This document shows positions 53,419 through 61,838 of a stretch of DNA of 64,000 nucleotides, piece by piece (position 1 is the stretch's first letter; the number at the start of each line of letters is the position of its first letter). This DNA comes from Flavobacterium agri (GTDB taxonomy: Bacteria > Bacteroidota > Bacteroidia > Flavobacteriales > Flavobacteriaceae). Both the position numbers and the translations under genes were made by a program. A model generated the notes under the pieces. It was not told where the DNA came from. It did no database searches and was given only the letters and a program-made list of their open reading frames with translations. The stretch covers positions 186,001 to 250,000 of the forward strand of contig NZ_JACBJI010000004.1 in NCBI RefSeq assembly GCF_013401995.1, in the 5' to 3' direction.

Positions 53419-54111
53419 TCAGCGCAAACGCTCGCCCAATTCGCGTCTGTATGTGATCCCGACGGGAATTTTCTCACCTTTTACAACAACCGTATCGCGT
53501 TCGAAGCTCTCGATATTCTTGAGCGAGACGATGTACGATTTGTGTACGCGCACGAATTTGTCCGACGGAAGATTGTGTTCGAGTTCATTCGTCGTAATCG
53601 TCGCGAGCCACGTTTTCTGAGGTGTGAAAATCTTCACGTAATTGCCGTAACTCTGGGCGTACCAGAAATCGTCGAACGCGATGTCTTCGAAATGGCTGTC
53701 GACTTTTACCGAAATGTGGCTGCGGTTGTCCTGTTTCCACTCTTGTTTCGGATACATCTCGAAAAACCGGCCGATGGCTTTCTCGAACCTCGGGAAGTAA
53801 ATCGGCTTGAGCAAATAATCGATCACGCCGAAGTCGTAGCTTTCAAGCGCAAATTCCGAATACGCTGTCGTAAGGATGGTTTTTGGTGGTTCGTCGAGTT
53901 GCTGCAGCAATTCCAAGCCTGTCATTTCGGGCATGTCGATGTCGAGGAACATCAAATCTACGCGATGCGATTGTAGATATTCGGCCGCTTCGAATCCGTT
54001 GAAGCATTTGTGTACAAGCTCGAGTTTCGGATTTTGGCCGATGTACTTTTCGAGCACGTAATGCGCCGCCGGTTCGTCATCGACGATCAAACACTTACGG
54101 ACGGCTGACAT
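53419..54111 (-). CDS. LytTR-family response regulator
   Basis: Regulator of 230 residues. The receiver domain has Asp11-Asp12 (LIVDDEPAAHYVLEKYIGQN), the phospho-acceptor Asp57 (VDLMFLDIDMPEMTG) and Lys in DYLLKPIYF. The LytTR DNA-binding domain covers about 130-230 (FWYAQSYGNYVKIFTPQKTW, LPSDKFVRVHKSYIVSLKNI). The ATG at 54111 overlaps the end of the kinase gene by 25 bases. It forms a two-gene system with that kinase. Confidence 0.95.
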   Translation of the reverse strand: MSAVRKCLIVDDEPAAHYVLEKYIGQNPKLELVHKCFNGFEAAEYLQSHRVDLMFLDIDMPEMTGLELLQQLDEPPKTILTTAYSEFALESYDFGVIDYLLKPIYFPRFEKAIGRFFEMYPKQEWKQDNRSHISVKVDSHFEDIAFDDFWYAQSYGNYVKIFTPQKTWLATITTNELEHNLPSDKFVRVHKSYIVSLKNIESFERDTVVVKGEKIPVGITYRRELGERLR

Positions 54112-55145
54112 GTCGCGATTTTTTTGAGTTTGAGTTCGAGCGTGACCTCGTAACGACCTGATTTTTCTTCGATTTGCAGCATGTGTTCGTGCGGATACAA
54201 AAGATTCAAGCGCTCGGTCGTGTTCTTGAGTCCGATTTTGGTCGAAACCACTTTGTTTTTCTTCTCGGGAATCGAATTGACAAGCTGCAGTTTGAGCATG
54301 CCTTCTTTTACCGAGATCTTGAGGTGTACGAAACAACTTTCGATCGTGCCCGTACCGTGTTTGAACGCGTTTTCGATGAACGTGATCAAAAGCATGGGCG
54401 AAATCTTGTAGCCGTTTTCCTTATCGGTCTTGAAATCGAATTTGATGTCGCAGCGATAACCCAACCGTTCGCGTTCGAGTTCGATGTAACTCGCGATGAA
54501 TTCGAGTTCTTCCTCGAGCGTCACGCATTGTCTTCCGTCGCTTTCAATTTGATAGCGCAGCATTTGCGACATGCGCATGATCAAATCGCTCGTGCGTTCG
54601 GGATATTGCAGGCTGATTCCGTATAGCGTATTGAAGGTGTTGAACAAAAAGTGCGGATTCAATTGGCTGCGCAACGATTTGAGCTGCATCTCGTTGAAAA
54701 GCAAGGCCTCGTCCTGTTTGCGCTTCTGCTCGCGGTACAATTTGAGCAATACGGTCGGGCCGAGATACAAAATCAGCGTTCCCGACAGCGATGCGATCAG
54801 ATACACATAGCTTTTTTGGTGAGAAACCTGATAGGACACGAAATTCGAGAGCCAATTGATCGAAACCTCGTGCATAGCGCCCGAAAAAAGCAGGATCAGT
54901 CCGACCGATAATCCGAGGTAAACGATGGGCTTTTGCTGCTTGAGCAGAATCGGCAATAGGAAGAAACGGTTGGTCTGGGCATGCGCGTACAACATCGCGA
55001 AATACGTGAATCCAGCCAATACCGATTCGGCCGACGTATACTCGATCCAATCGTTCTTGAGCAAATGGATCGTGAGCATGAAAACGAAAATCGCGATTTC
55101 CTGCCACCATTTGGAGTCGAGTATGGAGTTGATTCGGGTATTCAT
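54087..55145 (-). CDS. LytS-type sensor histidine kinase
   Basis: Membrane kinase of 352 residues. Four N-terminal transmembrane helices (about 15-30, 42-56, 75-92, 115-135) and a cytoplasmic His_kinase domain are seen. His165 is the phospho-acceptor in RSQLNPHFLFNTFNTLYG, and FIENAFKHG is the N-box. No separate sensor domain is present, so it must sense in or near the membrane. It is divergent from the tolC-RND-adaptor operon and may control it, although neither is proved. The start is at 55145 behind TACTTTTG. Confidence 0.93.
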   Translation of the reverse strand: MNTRINSILDSKWWQEIAIFVFMLTIHLLKNDWIEYTSAESVLAGFTYFAMLYAHAQTNRFFLLPILLKQQKPIVYLGLSVGLILLFSGAMHEVSINWLSNFVSYQVSHQKSYVYLIASLSGTLILYLGPTVLLKLYREQKRKQDEALLFNEMQLKSLRSQLNPHFLFNTFNTLYGISLQYPERTSDLIMRMSQMLRYQIESDGRQCVTLEEELEFIASYIELERERLGYRCDIKFDFKTDKENGYKISPMLLITFIENAFKHGTGTIESCFVHLKISVKEGMLKLQLVNSIPEKKNKVVSTKIGLKNTTERLNLLYPHEHMLQIEEKSGRYEVTLELKLKKIATCQPSVSV

Positions 55146-55146
55146 C

Positions 55147-55183
55147 AAGTGCCTGAGTGCAAAAGTACCTGAGTACCTGAGCT
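55147..55183. repeat. short degenerate tandem repeat (GTGCCTGA / GTACCTGA units)
   Basis: Units GTGCCTGA, GTGCAAAA, GTACCTGA and GTACCTGA follow each other directly before the LytS ATG and enclose its -7 box. Similar units lie at 28837-28863. Confidence 0.5.
55160..55167 (-). promoter_or_regulatory. -7 promoter element for the LytS/LytTR pair
   Basis: The minus strand reads TACTTTTG, an exact TAnnTTTG match, 15 bases ahead of the ATG at 55145 and inside the tandem repeat. Confidence 0.55.
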
Positions 55184-55288
55184 GTTTGTGCAAAGTTCGG
55201 CTTTTTATGCATTGGTCGCATGTTCAAATGACGAATGCAACTCATCATTTAAACGCCCGTTTGAATCCATCGTATTGCAAAACCGATA

Positions 55289-55296
55289 TAATTTTG
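55289..55296 (+). promoter_or_regulatory. -7 promoter element of the efflux operon
   Basis: TAATTTTG is an exact TAnnTTTG match, 23 bases before the tolC-like ATG at 55319. No well-spaced -33 TTTG is seen. Confidence 0.5.
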
Positions 55297-55318
55297 TGCC
55301 ACTCTAAGAACACACAAA

Positions 55319-56707
55319 ATGTCTAAACTTCAGAACCTCATGTTTTTACTGTTGCTGACGGCGGTTTCGGGTTCGGCCCAAATCCTGACGATGCCCGAAG
55401 CGATACAGACCGGAGTGGCCAATTACGGCACGGTGAAAGCCAAGGAAAATTACGCGAAAGCCTCGGGTGAAACCGTGAAGCAGACGCGTCGCGATTATCT
55501 TCCGAACCTTGTGCTTTCGGGCCAGCAGGATTACGGAACGGTCAACGGGCAGAACGGTCCGCTATACGGATACGGCGGCTACGGCGTCGCATCGTCGGGG
55601 ATTCCGCTCGATCATCAAAACTGGAACGCGGCTTTCGGAGCGCTTTATCTGGCCAACGTCAACTGGGAATTCTTCACTTTCGGACGTTACCGCGAGCGCA
55701 TCAACCTTGCAAAAGCCGATCTGGCGCGCAACCAAGCCGATTACCAACAGGAACTTTTCCAACACCAGATCCGCGTGGCGGCCGCTTATCTCAATTTGCT
55801 AGCGAGCCAACGATTGGTGCGTTCCCAACAGAAAAATCTTGATCGTGCTAAAGTTTTCCTGAACACTTCGGGAGCGCGTGTCAAAAACGGGCTCAATCCG
55901 GGTGTCGATTCTACATTGGCTTCGGCCGAAGTGTCTCGCGCCAAAATCGAACTCAACCGCGTGCTCGATCTGGTAAAAGAGCAGAACAACCGTCTCGCGT
56001 TTTTGATGGGAACCGATGTACGCGATTTCCAGCTCGACACGTCTTTAGTGACCAAAATCCCGAACAACGTGCTTGCGCTGCAAACGTCGGCCGATTCAGT
56101 GAATCCGATTCTTAAATACTACAAAAGTCGTCTCGATTTCAGCGACCAGCAAGTGAAGCTGTACCGAAAGAATTACTATCCGTCGTTCAGCCTTTTCGGA
56201 GTTTTCCAGACGCGTGCTTCCGGATTCGAACCTGAATACACGCAAGACCAGACGCAGTTTTCCCGCAATTATTTCGACGGAATCAGTCCTGATCGCCAGA
56301 ATTACCTCGTCGGAGTCGGCGTTACCTGGAACCTCACGAACATTTTACGTACGAGCAAACAGGTTTCGGCCCAAAAGTTCGTGTCCGAAGGCTTGAAAAA
56401 CGAATACGACGTGATCGACAAGCAACTCAAGACACAATCGGATGCCGCCGACGCCAAAATCCGCTATGCGATGGACAATTACAACGAATCGCCAAGGCAG
56501 GTCGCCGCGGCGAAACAAGCCTATTTACAGCGTACGACTTTATACAAAAACGGGTTGACGACGTTGACCGACGTGACCCAAGCGCTTTACATCCTCAACC
56601 GCGCCGAAACCGACAACGACGTAATTTTTACCAACGTGTGGCAATCGCTTCTGCTAAAATCGGCGGCCACGGGCGACTTCAATCTTTTCCTAACCGAATT
56701 CCAGTAA
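55319..56707 (+). CDS. TolC-family outer-membrane efflux protein
   Basis: Outer-membrane channel of 462 residues with signal peptide MSKLQNLMFLLLLTAVSGSAQ. Two OEP domains with long helical repeats are seen, for example TMPEAIQTGVANYGTVKAKE and RVAAAYLNLLASQRLVRSQQ in the first and AKIRYAMDNYNESPRQVAAA in the second. It forms the exit duct for the RND pump encoded just behind it (one base between). Substrate unknown. Confidence 0.93.
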   Translation: MSKLQNLMFLLLLTAVSGSAQILTMPEAIQTGVANYGTVKAKENYAKASGETVKQTRRDYLPNLVLSGQQDYGTVNGQNGPLYGYGGYGVASSGIPLDHQNWNAAFGALYLANVNWEFFTFGRYRERINLAKADLARNQADYQQELFQHQIRVAAAYLNLLASQRLVRSQQKNLDRAKVFLNTSGARVKNGLNPGVDSTLASAEVSRAKIELNRVLDLVKEQNNRLAFLMGTDVRDFQLDTSLVTKIPNNVLALQTSADSVNPILKYYKSRLDFSDQQVKLYRKNYYPSFSLFGVFQTRASGFEPEYTQDQTQFSRNYFDGISPDRQNYLVGVGVTWNLTNILRTSKQVSAQKFVSEGLKNEYDVIDKQLKTQSDAADAKIRYAMDNYNESPRQVAAAKQAYLQRTTLYKNGLTTLTDVTQALYILNRAETDNDVIFTNVWQSLLLKSAATGDFNLFLTEFQ

Positions 56708-56708
56708 C

Positions 56709-59700
56709 ATGAATCTTATACGTTTCGCTTTACGCAAACCCATTTCCATCCTCGTGCTTGTCGCCGGACTGTTCTTTTTCGGGATAGGTGCCGTGCGCGA
56801 CATCAAAGTGGATATTTTACCGAAGATGAACCTTCCGGTGATTTACATCGCGCACCCGTTCGGCGGTTACACACCCGACCAGATGGAAGCTTATTACGCC
56901 AAAAACTACATCAACATCCTGTTGTTCGCCAACGGTATCAAATCGATCGAGACCAAGAACATACAGGGTTTGATGCTCATGAAATTGACTTATTATCCGG
57001 GAACGAACATGGCGCAGGCCGCGTCGGAACTTTCGGCTTTGTCGAATAGGATACAAGCGATTTTCCCGCCGGGTTCGCAGCCGCCGTTCATCATCCGTTT
57101 CGACGCTTCGTCTTTGCCTGTCGGACAATTGGTTTTGAGTAGTCCGATCCGTTCGAACAACGAACTTCAGGACATGGCGAACATTTACGTGAGGGCGAGT
57201 TTTACGCAGATTCCGGGATTGCTCGCGCCTGCGCCTTTCGGTGGAAGCCCGAGGACGATTCTTGTAGACGTCGATCCGTATTTATTGCGTTCGCACAATT
57301 TGACACCGGACCAGATCGTCGAGGCCATCCGACTCAATAACCAGACCGCGCCTCCGGGCAACGTCCGCATCGGCGATAAAAATTACCTGACGCCGACGAA
57401 CTTTACGATTCGCGAGATTGCCGATTTCGAGAAAATCCCGCTGTTCAAGAACAATGTTCAGAATTTATATCTGGGAGATGTGGCCAAAGTGCGCGACGGA
57501 GCCGATGTGGTCGCGGGTTACGCGCTCGTCAACGGAAAGCGTTCGGTGTATATGAGCATCGCCAAATCTGCGGATGCTTCGACTTGGGACGTCGTGAAAA
57601 ACCTCAAGGCCGCGCTTCCTAAAATCAAAAGTACGTTGCCCGAAGACGTGCAGCTTTCGTACGAATTCGACCAATCGGTTTACGTGATGAATTCGGTCAA
57701 GAGTTTGGTCACCGAAGGTATTATCGGTGCGATTTTGACCGGACTCATGGTGTTGCTGTTTTTGGGTGACCGACGCGCGGCGCTTATCGTTATCCTGACG
57801 ATTCCGATCTCGATCATTTCGGGCGTTCTGTTCCTGCAGCTTTTCGGATTTACGATTAATCTGATGACACTTTCGGGACTCGCGCTCGCGATCGGTATTT
57901 TGGTCGACGAAAGTACGGTCACGATAGAAAACATCCACCAGCATTTCGATATGGGCAAACCGAAAGCCCTCGCGATTTGGGACGCGTGTAAGGAAATCGC
58001 GCTTCCGAAATTGCTGATTCTGCTGTGTATTCTGGCTGTTTTCGCTCCGGCGTTCACGATGGCCGGCATTCCGGGATCGTTGTTCCTGCCGTTGGCTTTG
58101 GCGATCGGATTCTCGATGATCACATCGTTCTTGCTTTCGCAGACGTTCGTTCCGGTCATGGCCAACTGGCTCATGAAAACGCATCACAAGGAAAAAGAAT
58201 TCCCGGCGCATTCGGCAGATACGTTCGAATCGCACAGCATTCTCGTAGAACGCGACGACTTTAACGACGACGGGAAAATATCGAGGTTCGAACGTTTCCG
58301 CAACCGTTTCATGAAACTTATCGACCGCTTGTTCACAATCCGAAAAAAGGTGGCGTTGGTATATTTGCTAGGCGTGACGGCGCTTGCGGTCGTGGCTCTG
58401 AACTTGATTGGACAGGACGTTTTCCCGAAAGTCAACGCGAGCCAATTCCAGCTCAGGATGCGCGCTCCGGCGGGAACTCGTGTAGAACGCACCGAAGAAA
58501 AGGCAAACGCCGTTTTGGCCGAAATCAAGAAATTGGCAGGTGAAAATCATGTGAGCGTGACGTCGGTTTATGTGGGACAACACCCGTCGTTGTTCTCGAT
58601 CAACCCGATTTATTTGTTCACGGCAGGTCCGCATGAAGCGGTTTTCCAGATCGGATTCAAGGACAACGAACTTGACCTCGACAAATTCAAGGACAATCTG
58701 CGCAACAGCTTGGCCAAGAAACTTCCCGACGTGAAACTGTCGTTCGAGCCTATCGAATTGACCGATAAAGTGTTGAGCCAGGGTTCGACCACACCGATCG
58801 AGATCCGCATTTCGGGCAAAGTCAAGAAACTCAACGAGGAATACGCGCAGAAACTTGTAGAAAAACTTCAGAAAACACCGTATTTGCGCGACGTACAAAT
58901 TGCGCAACCCGTCAAATATCCGTCGTTGAACATCGATATCGACCGCGTACGCGCCGCTCAACTGGGCGTCGACATGAGCGATATCTCGAGGTCGCTCGTG
59001 GCTTCGACATCATCGTCGCGTCTCACGGAAAAAAACAACTGGATCGACGAGAAAACCGGACTTTCGTATTCGGTACAGGTCCAAGTGCCGCTCGACCAGA
59101 TGCGCACCGAGAACGACATCAAGGAAATTCCCGTTGCAAGAAACCAGGCGCGTCCGGTTTTGGGCGATGTAGCGACGATTTCACCTTCGTTCACGCATGG
59201 TGAAAACGACAACTTGGGTGCGATTCCGTACGTTTCGGTCACCGCGAATATCAGCGACAAAGATTTGGGGACGGCCGTAAAAGACGTGCGTAAAGACATC
59301 GCATCGCTCGGTGAATTGCCGCGTGGTTTGTTCGTCGAACCTGTCGGGATGGGCATCGTGCTCGAAGAAACCATGGGAAGTCTGCAATCTGGACTTTTGG
59401 TCGCGATCGTCGTGATCTTTTTGATGCTGGCCGCGAATTTCCAATCGTTCAAAGTATCGTTCGTCGTCTTGACAACCGTACCGGCCGTGGTTTTGGGCTC
59501 GTTGCTAATGCTGTTCATTACGGGTTCGACCCTGAATCTGCAATCGTATATGGGCATCATCATGTCGGTTGGGGTTTCGATCGCGAACGCCGTACTTTTG
59601 GTCACGAATGCCGAACATTTGAGACGCGTGAACGGAAACGCGATGCAATCGGCCCGTGAAGCTGCCGGTTTGCGCTTGCGTCCGATCATCATGACGAGTA

Positions 59701-59945
59701 TTGCGATGATTGCGGGTATGCTTCCGATGGCGATCGGACACGGAGAAGGCGGCGACCAGGTTTCACCGCTCGGACGCGCCGTTATAGGAGGATTGTTGTT
59801 CTCGACATTCGCGGTTTTGGTGATCCTGCCGATGATTTTCGCGTGGGTTCAAGGCAATGCCACGACACAATCCGTATCGCTCGACCCAGAAGACGAACAA
59901 AGTAAATTTTATGTTGCACCGAATACACCTGACAATGAAAAATAA
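56709..59945 (+). CDS. RND efflux pump permease (AcrB/HAE1 family) with an EF-hand-like loop
   Basis: Proton-driven inner-membrane exporter of 1078 residues with twelve helices and two large periplasmic loops. The helix 4 segment LAIGILVDESTVTIENI shows the proton-relay Asp. GGDQVSPLGRAVIGGLLFST is the C-terminal RND signature. The linker between TM6 and TM7, residues 500-540, contains DFNDDGKISRFE (517-528), which fits the calcium-binding EF-hand loop DxNxDGxIxxxE exactly. The start is one base after the tolC stop, and the adaptor overlaps the end by 11 bases. Substrate unknown. Confidence 0.95.
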   Translation: MNLIRFALRKPISILVLVAGLFFFGIGAVRDIKVDILPKMNLPVIYIAHPFGGYTPDQMEAYYAKNYINILLFANGIKSIETKNIQGLMLMKLTYYPGTNMAQAASELSALSNRIQAIFPPGSQPPFIIRFDASSLPVGQLVLSSPIRSNNELQDMANIYVRASFTQIPGLLAPAPFGGSPRTILVDVDPYLLRSHNLTPDQIVEAIRLNNQTAPPGNVRIGDKNYLTPTNFTIREIADFEKIPLFKNNVQNLYLGDVAKVRDGADVVAGYALVNGKRSVYMSIAKSADASTWDVVKNLKAALPKIKSTLPEDVQLSYEFDQSVYVMNSVKSLVTEGIIGAILTGLMVLLFLGDRRAALIVILTIPISIISGVLFLQLFGFTINLMTLSGLALAIGILVDESTVTIENIHQHFDMGKPKALAIWDACKEIALPKLLILLCILAVFAPAFTMAGIPGSLFLPLALAIGFSMITSFLLSQTFVPVMANWLMKTHHKEKEFPAHSADTFESHSILVERDDFNDDGKISRFERFRNRFMKLIDRLFTIRKKVALVYLLGVTALAVVALNLIGQDVFPKVNASQFQLRMRAPAGTRVERTEEKANAVLAEIKKLAGENHVSVTSVYVGQHPSLFSINPIYLFTAGPHEAVFQIGFKDNELDLDKFKDNLRNSLAKKLPDVKLSFEPIELTDKVLSQGSTTPIEIRISGKVKKLNEEYAQKLVEKLQKTPYLRDVQIAQPVKYPSLNIDIDRVRAAQLGVDMSDISRSLVASTSSSRLTEKNNWIDEKTGLSYSVQVQVPLDQMRTENDIKEIPVARNQARPVLGDVATISPSFTHGENDNLGAIPYVSVTANISDKDLGTAVKDVRKDIASLGELPRGLFVEPVGMGIVLEETMGSLQSGLLVAIVVIFLMLAANFQSFKVSFVVLTTVPAVVLGSLLMLFITGSTLNLQSYMGIIMSVGVSIANAVLLVTNAEHLRRVNGNAMQSAREAAGLRLRPIIMTSIAMIAGMLPMAIGHGEGGDQVSPLGRAVIGGLLFSTFAVLVILPMIFAWVQGNATTQSVSLDPEDEQSKFYVAPNTPDNEK

Positions 59946-61032
59946 CAACATCATTTTCGCCTTATTCCTCGCGCTTGCCGTTGGCTGTAGCCCGAAAGAA
60001 GAAATCAAGCCTGCCGTCGAGGCCGCTCCCGCACTCGAAACGGTGGCGCTCACCAAAGAAAAACTGTCTACCGAAATGCGCGTTCCGGCAGAGCTCACCG
60101 GAATGAAGCAAGTCGATCTGTACGCGAAAGTTACGAGCTTCGTCAAAGAGCTCAAAGTCGATATCGGTTCCGAAGTCACACAAGGCCAATTGTTGGTCGT
60201 ACTCGAAGCACCCGAAATCTCATCGCAGCTTTCGGCCGCCGAATCTCGATTGAAATCCCAAGAAGCCGTATATCTCGCGAGCAAATCGACGTATAACCGA
60301 CTTTTCGAGACGAGCAAAGTAGAAGGCACGATTTCCAAAAACGATCTCGAACAGGCCGAAGCACGCAAAAATTCCGACTTTGCCCAATACCAGGCTGCGA
60401 AAGCGTCGTATGCCGAAGTGAGCAACATTCGCGGTTATTTGCAGATCCGCGCGCCGTTTACAGGTGTGGTTTCGGCGAGAAACGTCAACCTTGGCGCTTA
60501 TGTCGGCCCGACCGGAAAAGGTTCGGATTTACCACTTCTGACCATCCAGCAACAAGACAAATTGCGTCTTTCGGTATTCGTTCCCGAGCAGTATTCGGGT
60601 TATCTTAAAGACGGTGACGCGCTTTCGTTCAACGTGAAGTCGCTTCCGGGACAAAAGTTCGACGCCAAAATCGCGCGTATGTCGGGTGCTCTCGATGCAA
60701 GATTGCGTTCCGAACGCGTCGAAATGGACGTTGTCAACAGCAAGAAAAACCTCAAACCGGGCATGATTGCCGAAGTATTGCTTCCGCTGAATGCGCCCGA
60801 TAGTACGATCGTCGTTCCTAAATCGGCAGTCGTGACCTCGAGCGAAGGCGTTTATGTGCTGCTTGTCGACAATGGCGTGACCAAACGCGTTCCCGTGACC
60901 AAAGGACGTGAACTCGAAGACCGCATCGAAGTTTTTGGTGAATTGCCCGAAAACGGCAACGTAGTCAAAATCGCTTCCGAAGAAATCAAGGACGGAACGC
61001 CAGTGCAAATCTCGTCCGCGAATAAGCAATAA
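59935..61032 (+). CDS. RND efflux periplasmic adaptor lipoprotein
   Basis: Membrane-fusion protein of 365 residues linking the pump to the channel. The lipoprotein signal MKNNNIIFALFLALAVGCSP has a lipobox Cys. Domains in order are a barrel-sandwich hybrid (DLYAKVTSFVKELKVDIGSE), a coiled-coil hairpin (SAAESRLKSQEAVYLASKST), the second lipoyl half (IRGYLQIRAPFTGVVSARNV), a beta-barrel and a C-terminal MP domain (VVPKSAVVTSSEGVYVLLVD). The operon order channel, pump, adaptor is unusual but seen in Bacteroidota. A strong terminator follows. Confidence 0.94.
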   Translation: MKNNNIIFALFLALAVGCSPKEEIKPAVEAAPALETVALTKEKLSTEMRVPAELTGMKQVDLYAKVTSFVKELKVDIGSEVTQGQLLVVLEAPEISSQLSAAESRLKSQEAVYLASKSTYNRLFETSKVEGTISKNDLEQAEARKNSDFAQYQAAKASYAEVSNIRGYLQIRAPFTGVVSARNVNLGAYVGPTGKGSDLPLLTIQQQDKLRLSVFVPEQYSGYLKDGDALSFNVKSLPGQKFDAKIARMSGALDARLRSERVEMDVVNSKKNLKPGMIAEVLLPLNAPDSTIVVPKSAVVTSSEGVYVLLVDNGVTKRVPVTKGRELEDRIEVFGELPENGNVVKIASEEIKDGTPVQISSANKQ

Positions 61033-61063
61033 GAATAAAAGAATAACTCAACTAACCCAAGCA

Positions 61064-61097
61064 AAAAGGCACCGTATCATGACGATCGGTGCCTTTT
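61064..61097. terminator. bidirectional terminator of the efflux operon
   Basis: AAAAGGCACCG (61064-61074) pairs with CGGTGCCTTTT (61087-61097) perfectly around a 12-base loop, between convergent genes. Confidence 0.9.
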
Positions 61098-61118
61098 GTG
61101 ATTTTGTTTAACGCTCGG

Positions 61119-61775
61119 TTATTTCGATTCGGTCGTTGTCGCTGCCGGTTTCGGGTTCGGATCCTGCAAAAGCGCAGGCGTGTTCGATGTCGTGATCTTG
61201 ACGCCGGAACCCGGAGTGACTTTTCCGTCGGCCGAAATCGTAGACGGCGTAATTGTGACGGGTTGTCCGTTGTTTGAAGAACTTACGTTTTGCACCGATG
61301 TCGGTTTCACGGGTTGGCTCAAAGACGAACCTACGGGAATGTCGCATCTGTGGCCGGGTTGCCCGTGTGGCGGGTTCATGCCCGGAGCGGTTTTTACCAC
61401 CGGAGGAGTTGTCGTCACCGTCGCCGTGCCAGGTTTTGCGGCCGTTACGGTCGGAGTTGCTGTCTTTACGGGTTGGCTCAAAGGCGAACCTACCGGAATG
61501 TCGCAGCGGTGGCCGGGTTGCCCATGTGGCGGATTCATTCCTGGTGCGGTTTTCTGCACTTGTTGTATCTGTTGCGGCTGAACCTGCATTTGCTGCGGTT
61601 GCTGCATTTGTACCTGTTGCGGTTGAGGTGCGGCCGATTGAGCGTTAGGTTGCGGCGCAGCAGCATTCGTCGCCGTCAACGGAACCGAGCTTTCCTGTGG
61701 CTCGAGTTCTTTTTTGCAAGAAGCGGTTGCCAAAGCCAATGCCAAAGCCGCGAATATGGAAGTTTTGAATGTCAT
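61119..61775 (-). CDS. Pro/Gln-rich lipoprotein with a duplicated GMNPPHGQPGHRCD motif
   Basis: Unrecognised lipoprotein of 218 residues. The signal FAALALALATASCKK ends in a lipobox. After a Gln/Pro/Ala-rich stretch (about 50-95, QQPQQMQVQPQQIQQVQ) come two nearly identical 30-residue modules, KTAPGMNPPHGQPGHRCDIP and then VGS(P/S)LSQPVK, joined by a Thr/Val-rich linker. The His and Cys in each module may bind a metal or partner. The ATG at 61775 is chosen to keep the lipobox. It lies 63 bases behind the large outer-membrane protein gene at 61839 on the same strand, so the two may be co-transcribed. Confidence 0.75.
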   Translation of the reverse strand: MTFKTSIFAALALALATASCKKELEPQESSVPLTATNAAAPQPNAQSAAPQPQQVQMQQPQQMQVQPQQIQQVQKTAPGMNPPHGQPGHRCDIPVGSPLSQPVKTATPTVTAAKPGTATVTTTPPVVKTAPGMNPPHGQPGHRCDIPVGSSLSQPVKPTSVQNVSSSNNGQPVTITPSTISADGKVTPGSGVKITTSNTPALLQDPNPKPAATTTESK

Positions 61776-61838
61776 GTCGGTTTTTATTAAGGATTTCAAA
61801 TATAAACGATTGCCGCTGATTGCACGCATCGGCCGATG

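Noticed and set aside
57465..58235. Minus-strand open frame of 256 codons in the pump gene
   Set aside because: It is antisense to the RND permease, and the translation is Arg/Gln/Asp-rich without a fold.
61300..61560. Direct DNA repeats in the lipoprotein gene as a possible recombination site
   Set aside because: They are in frame and encode the duplicated module, so a protein-level explanation is enough.
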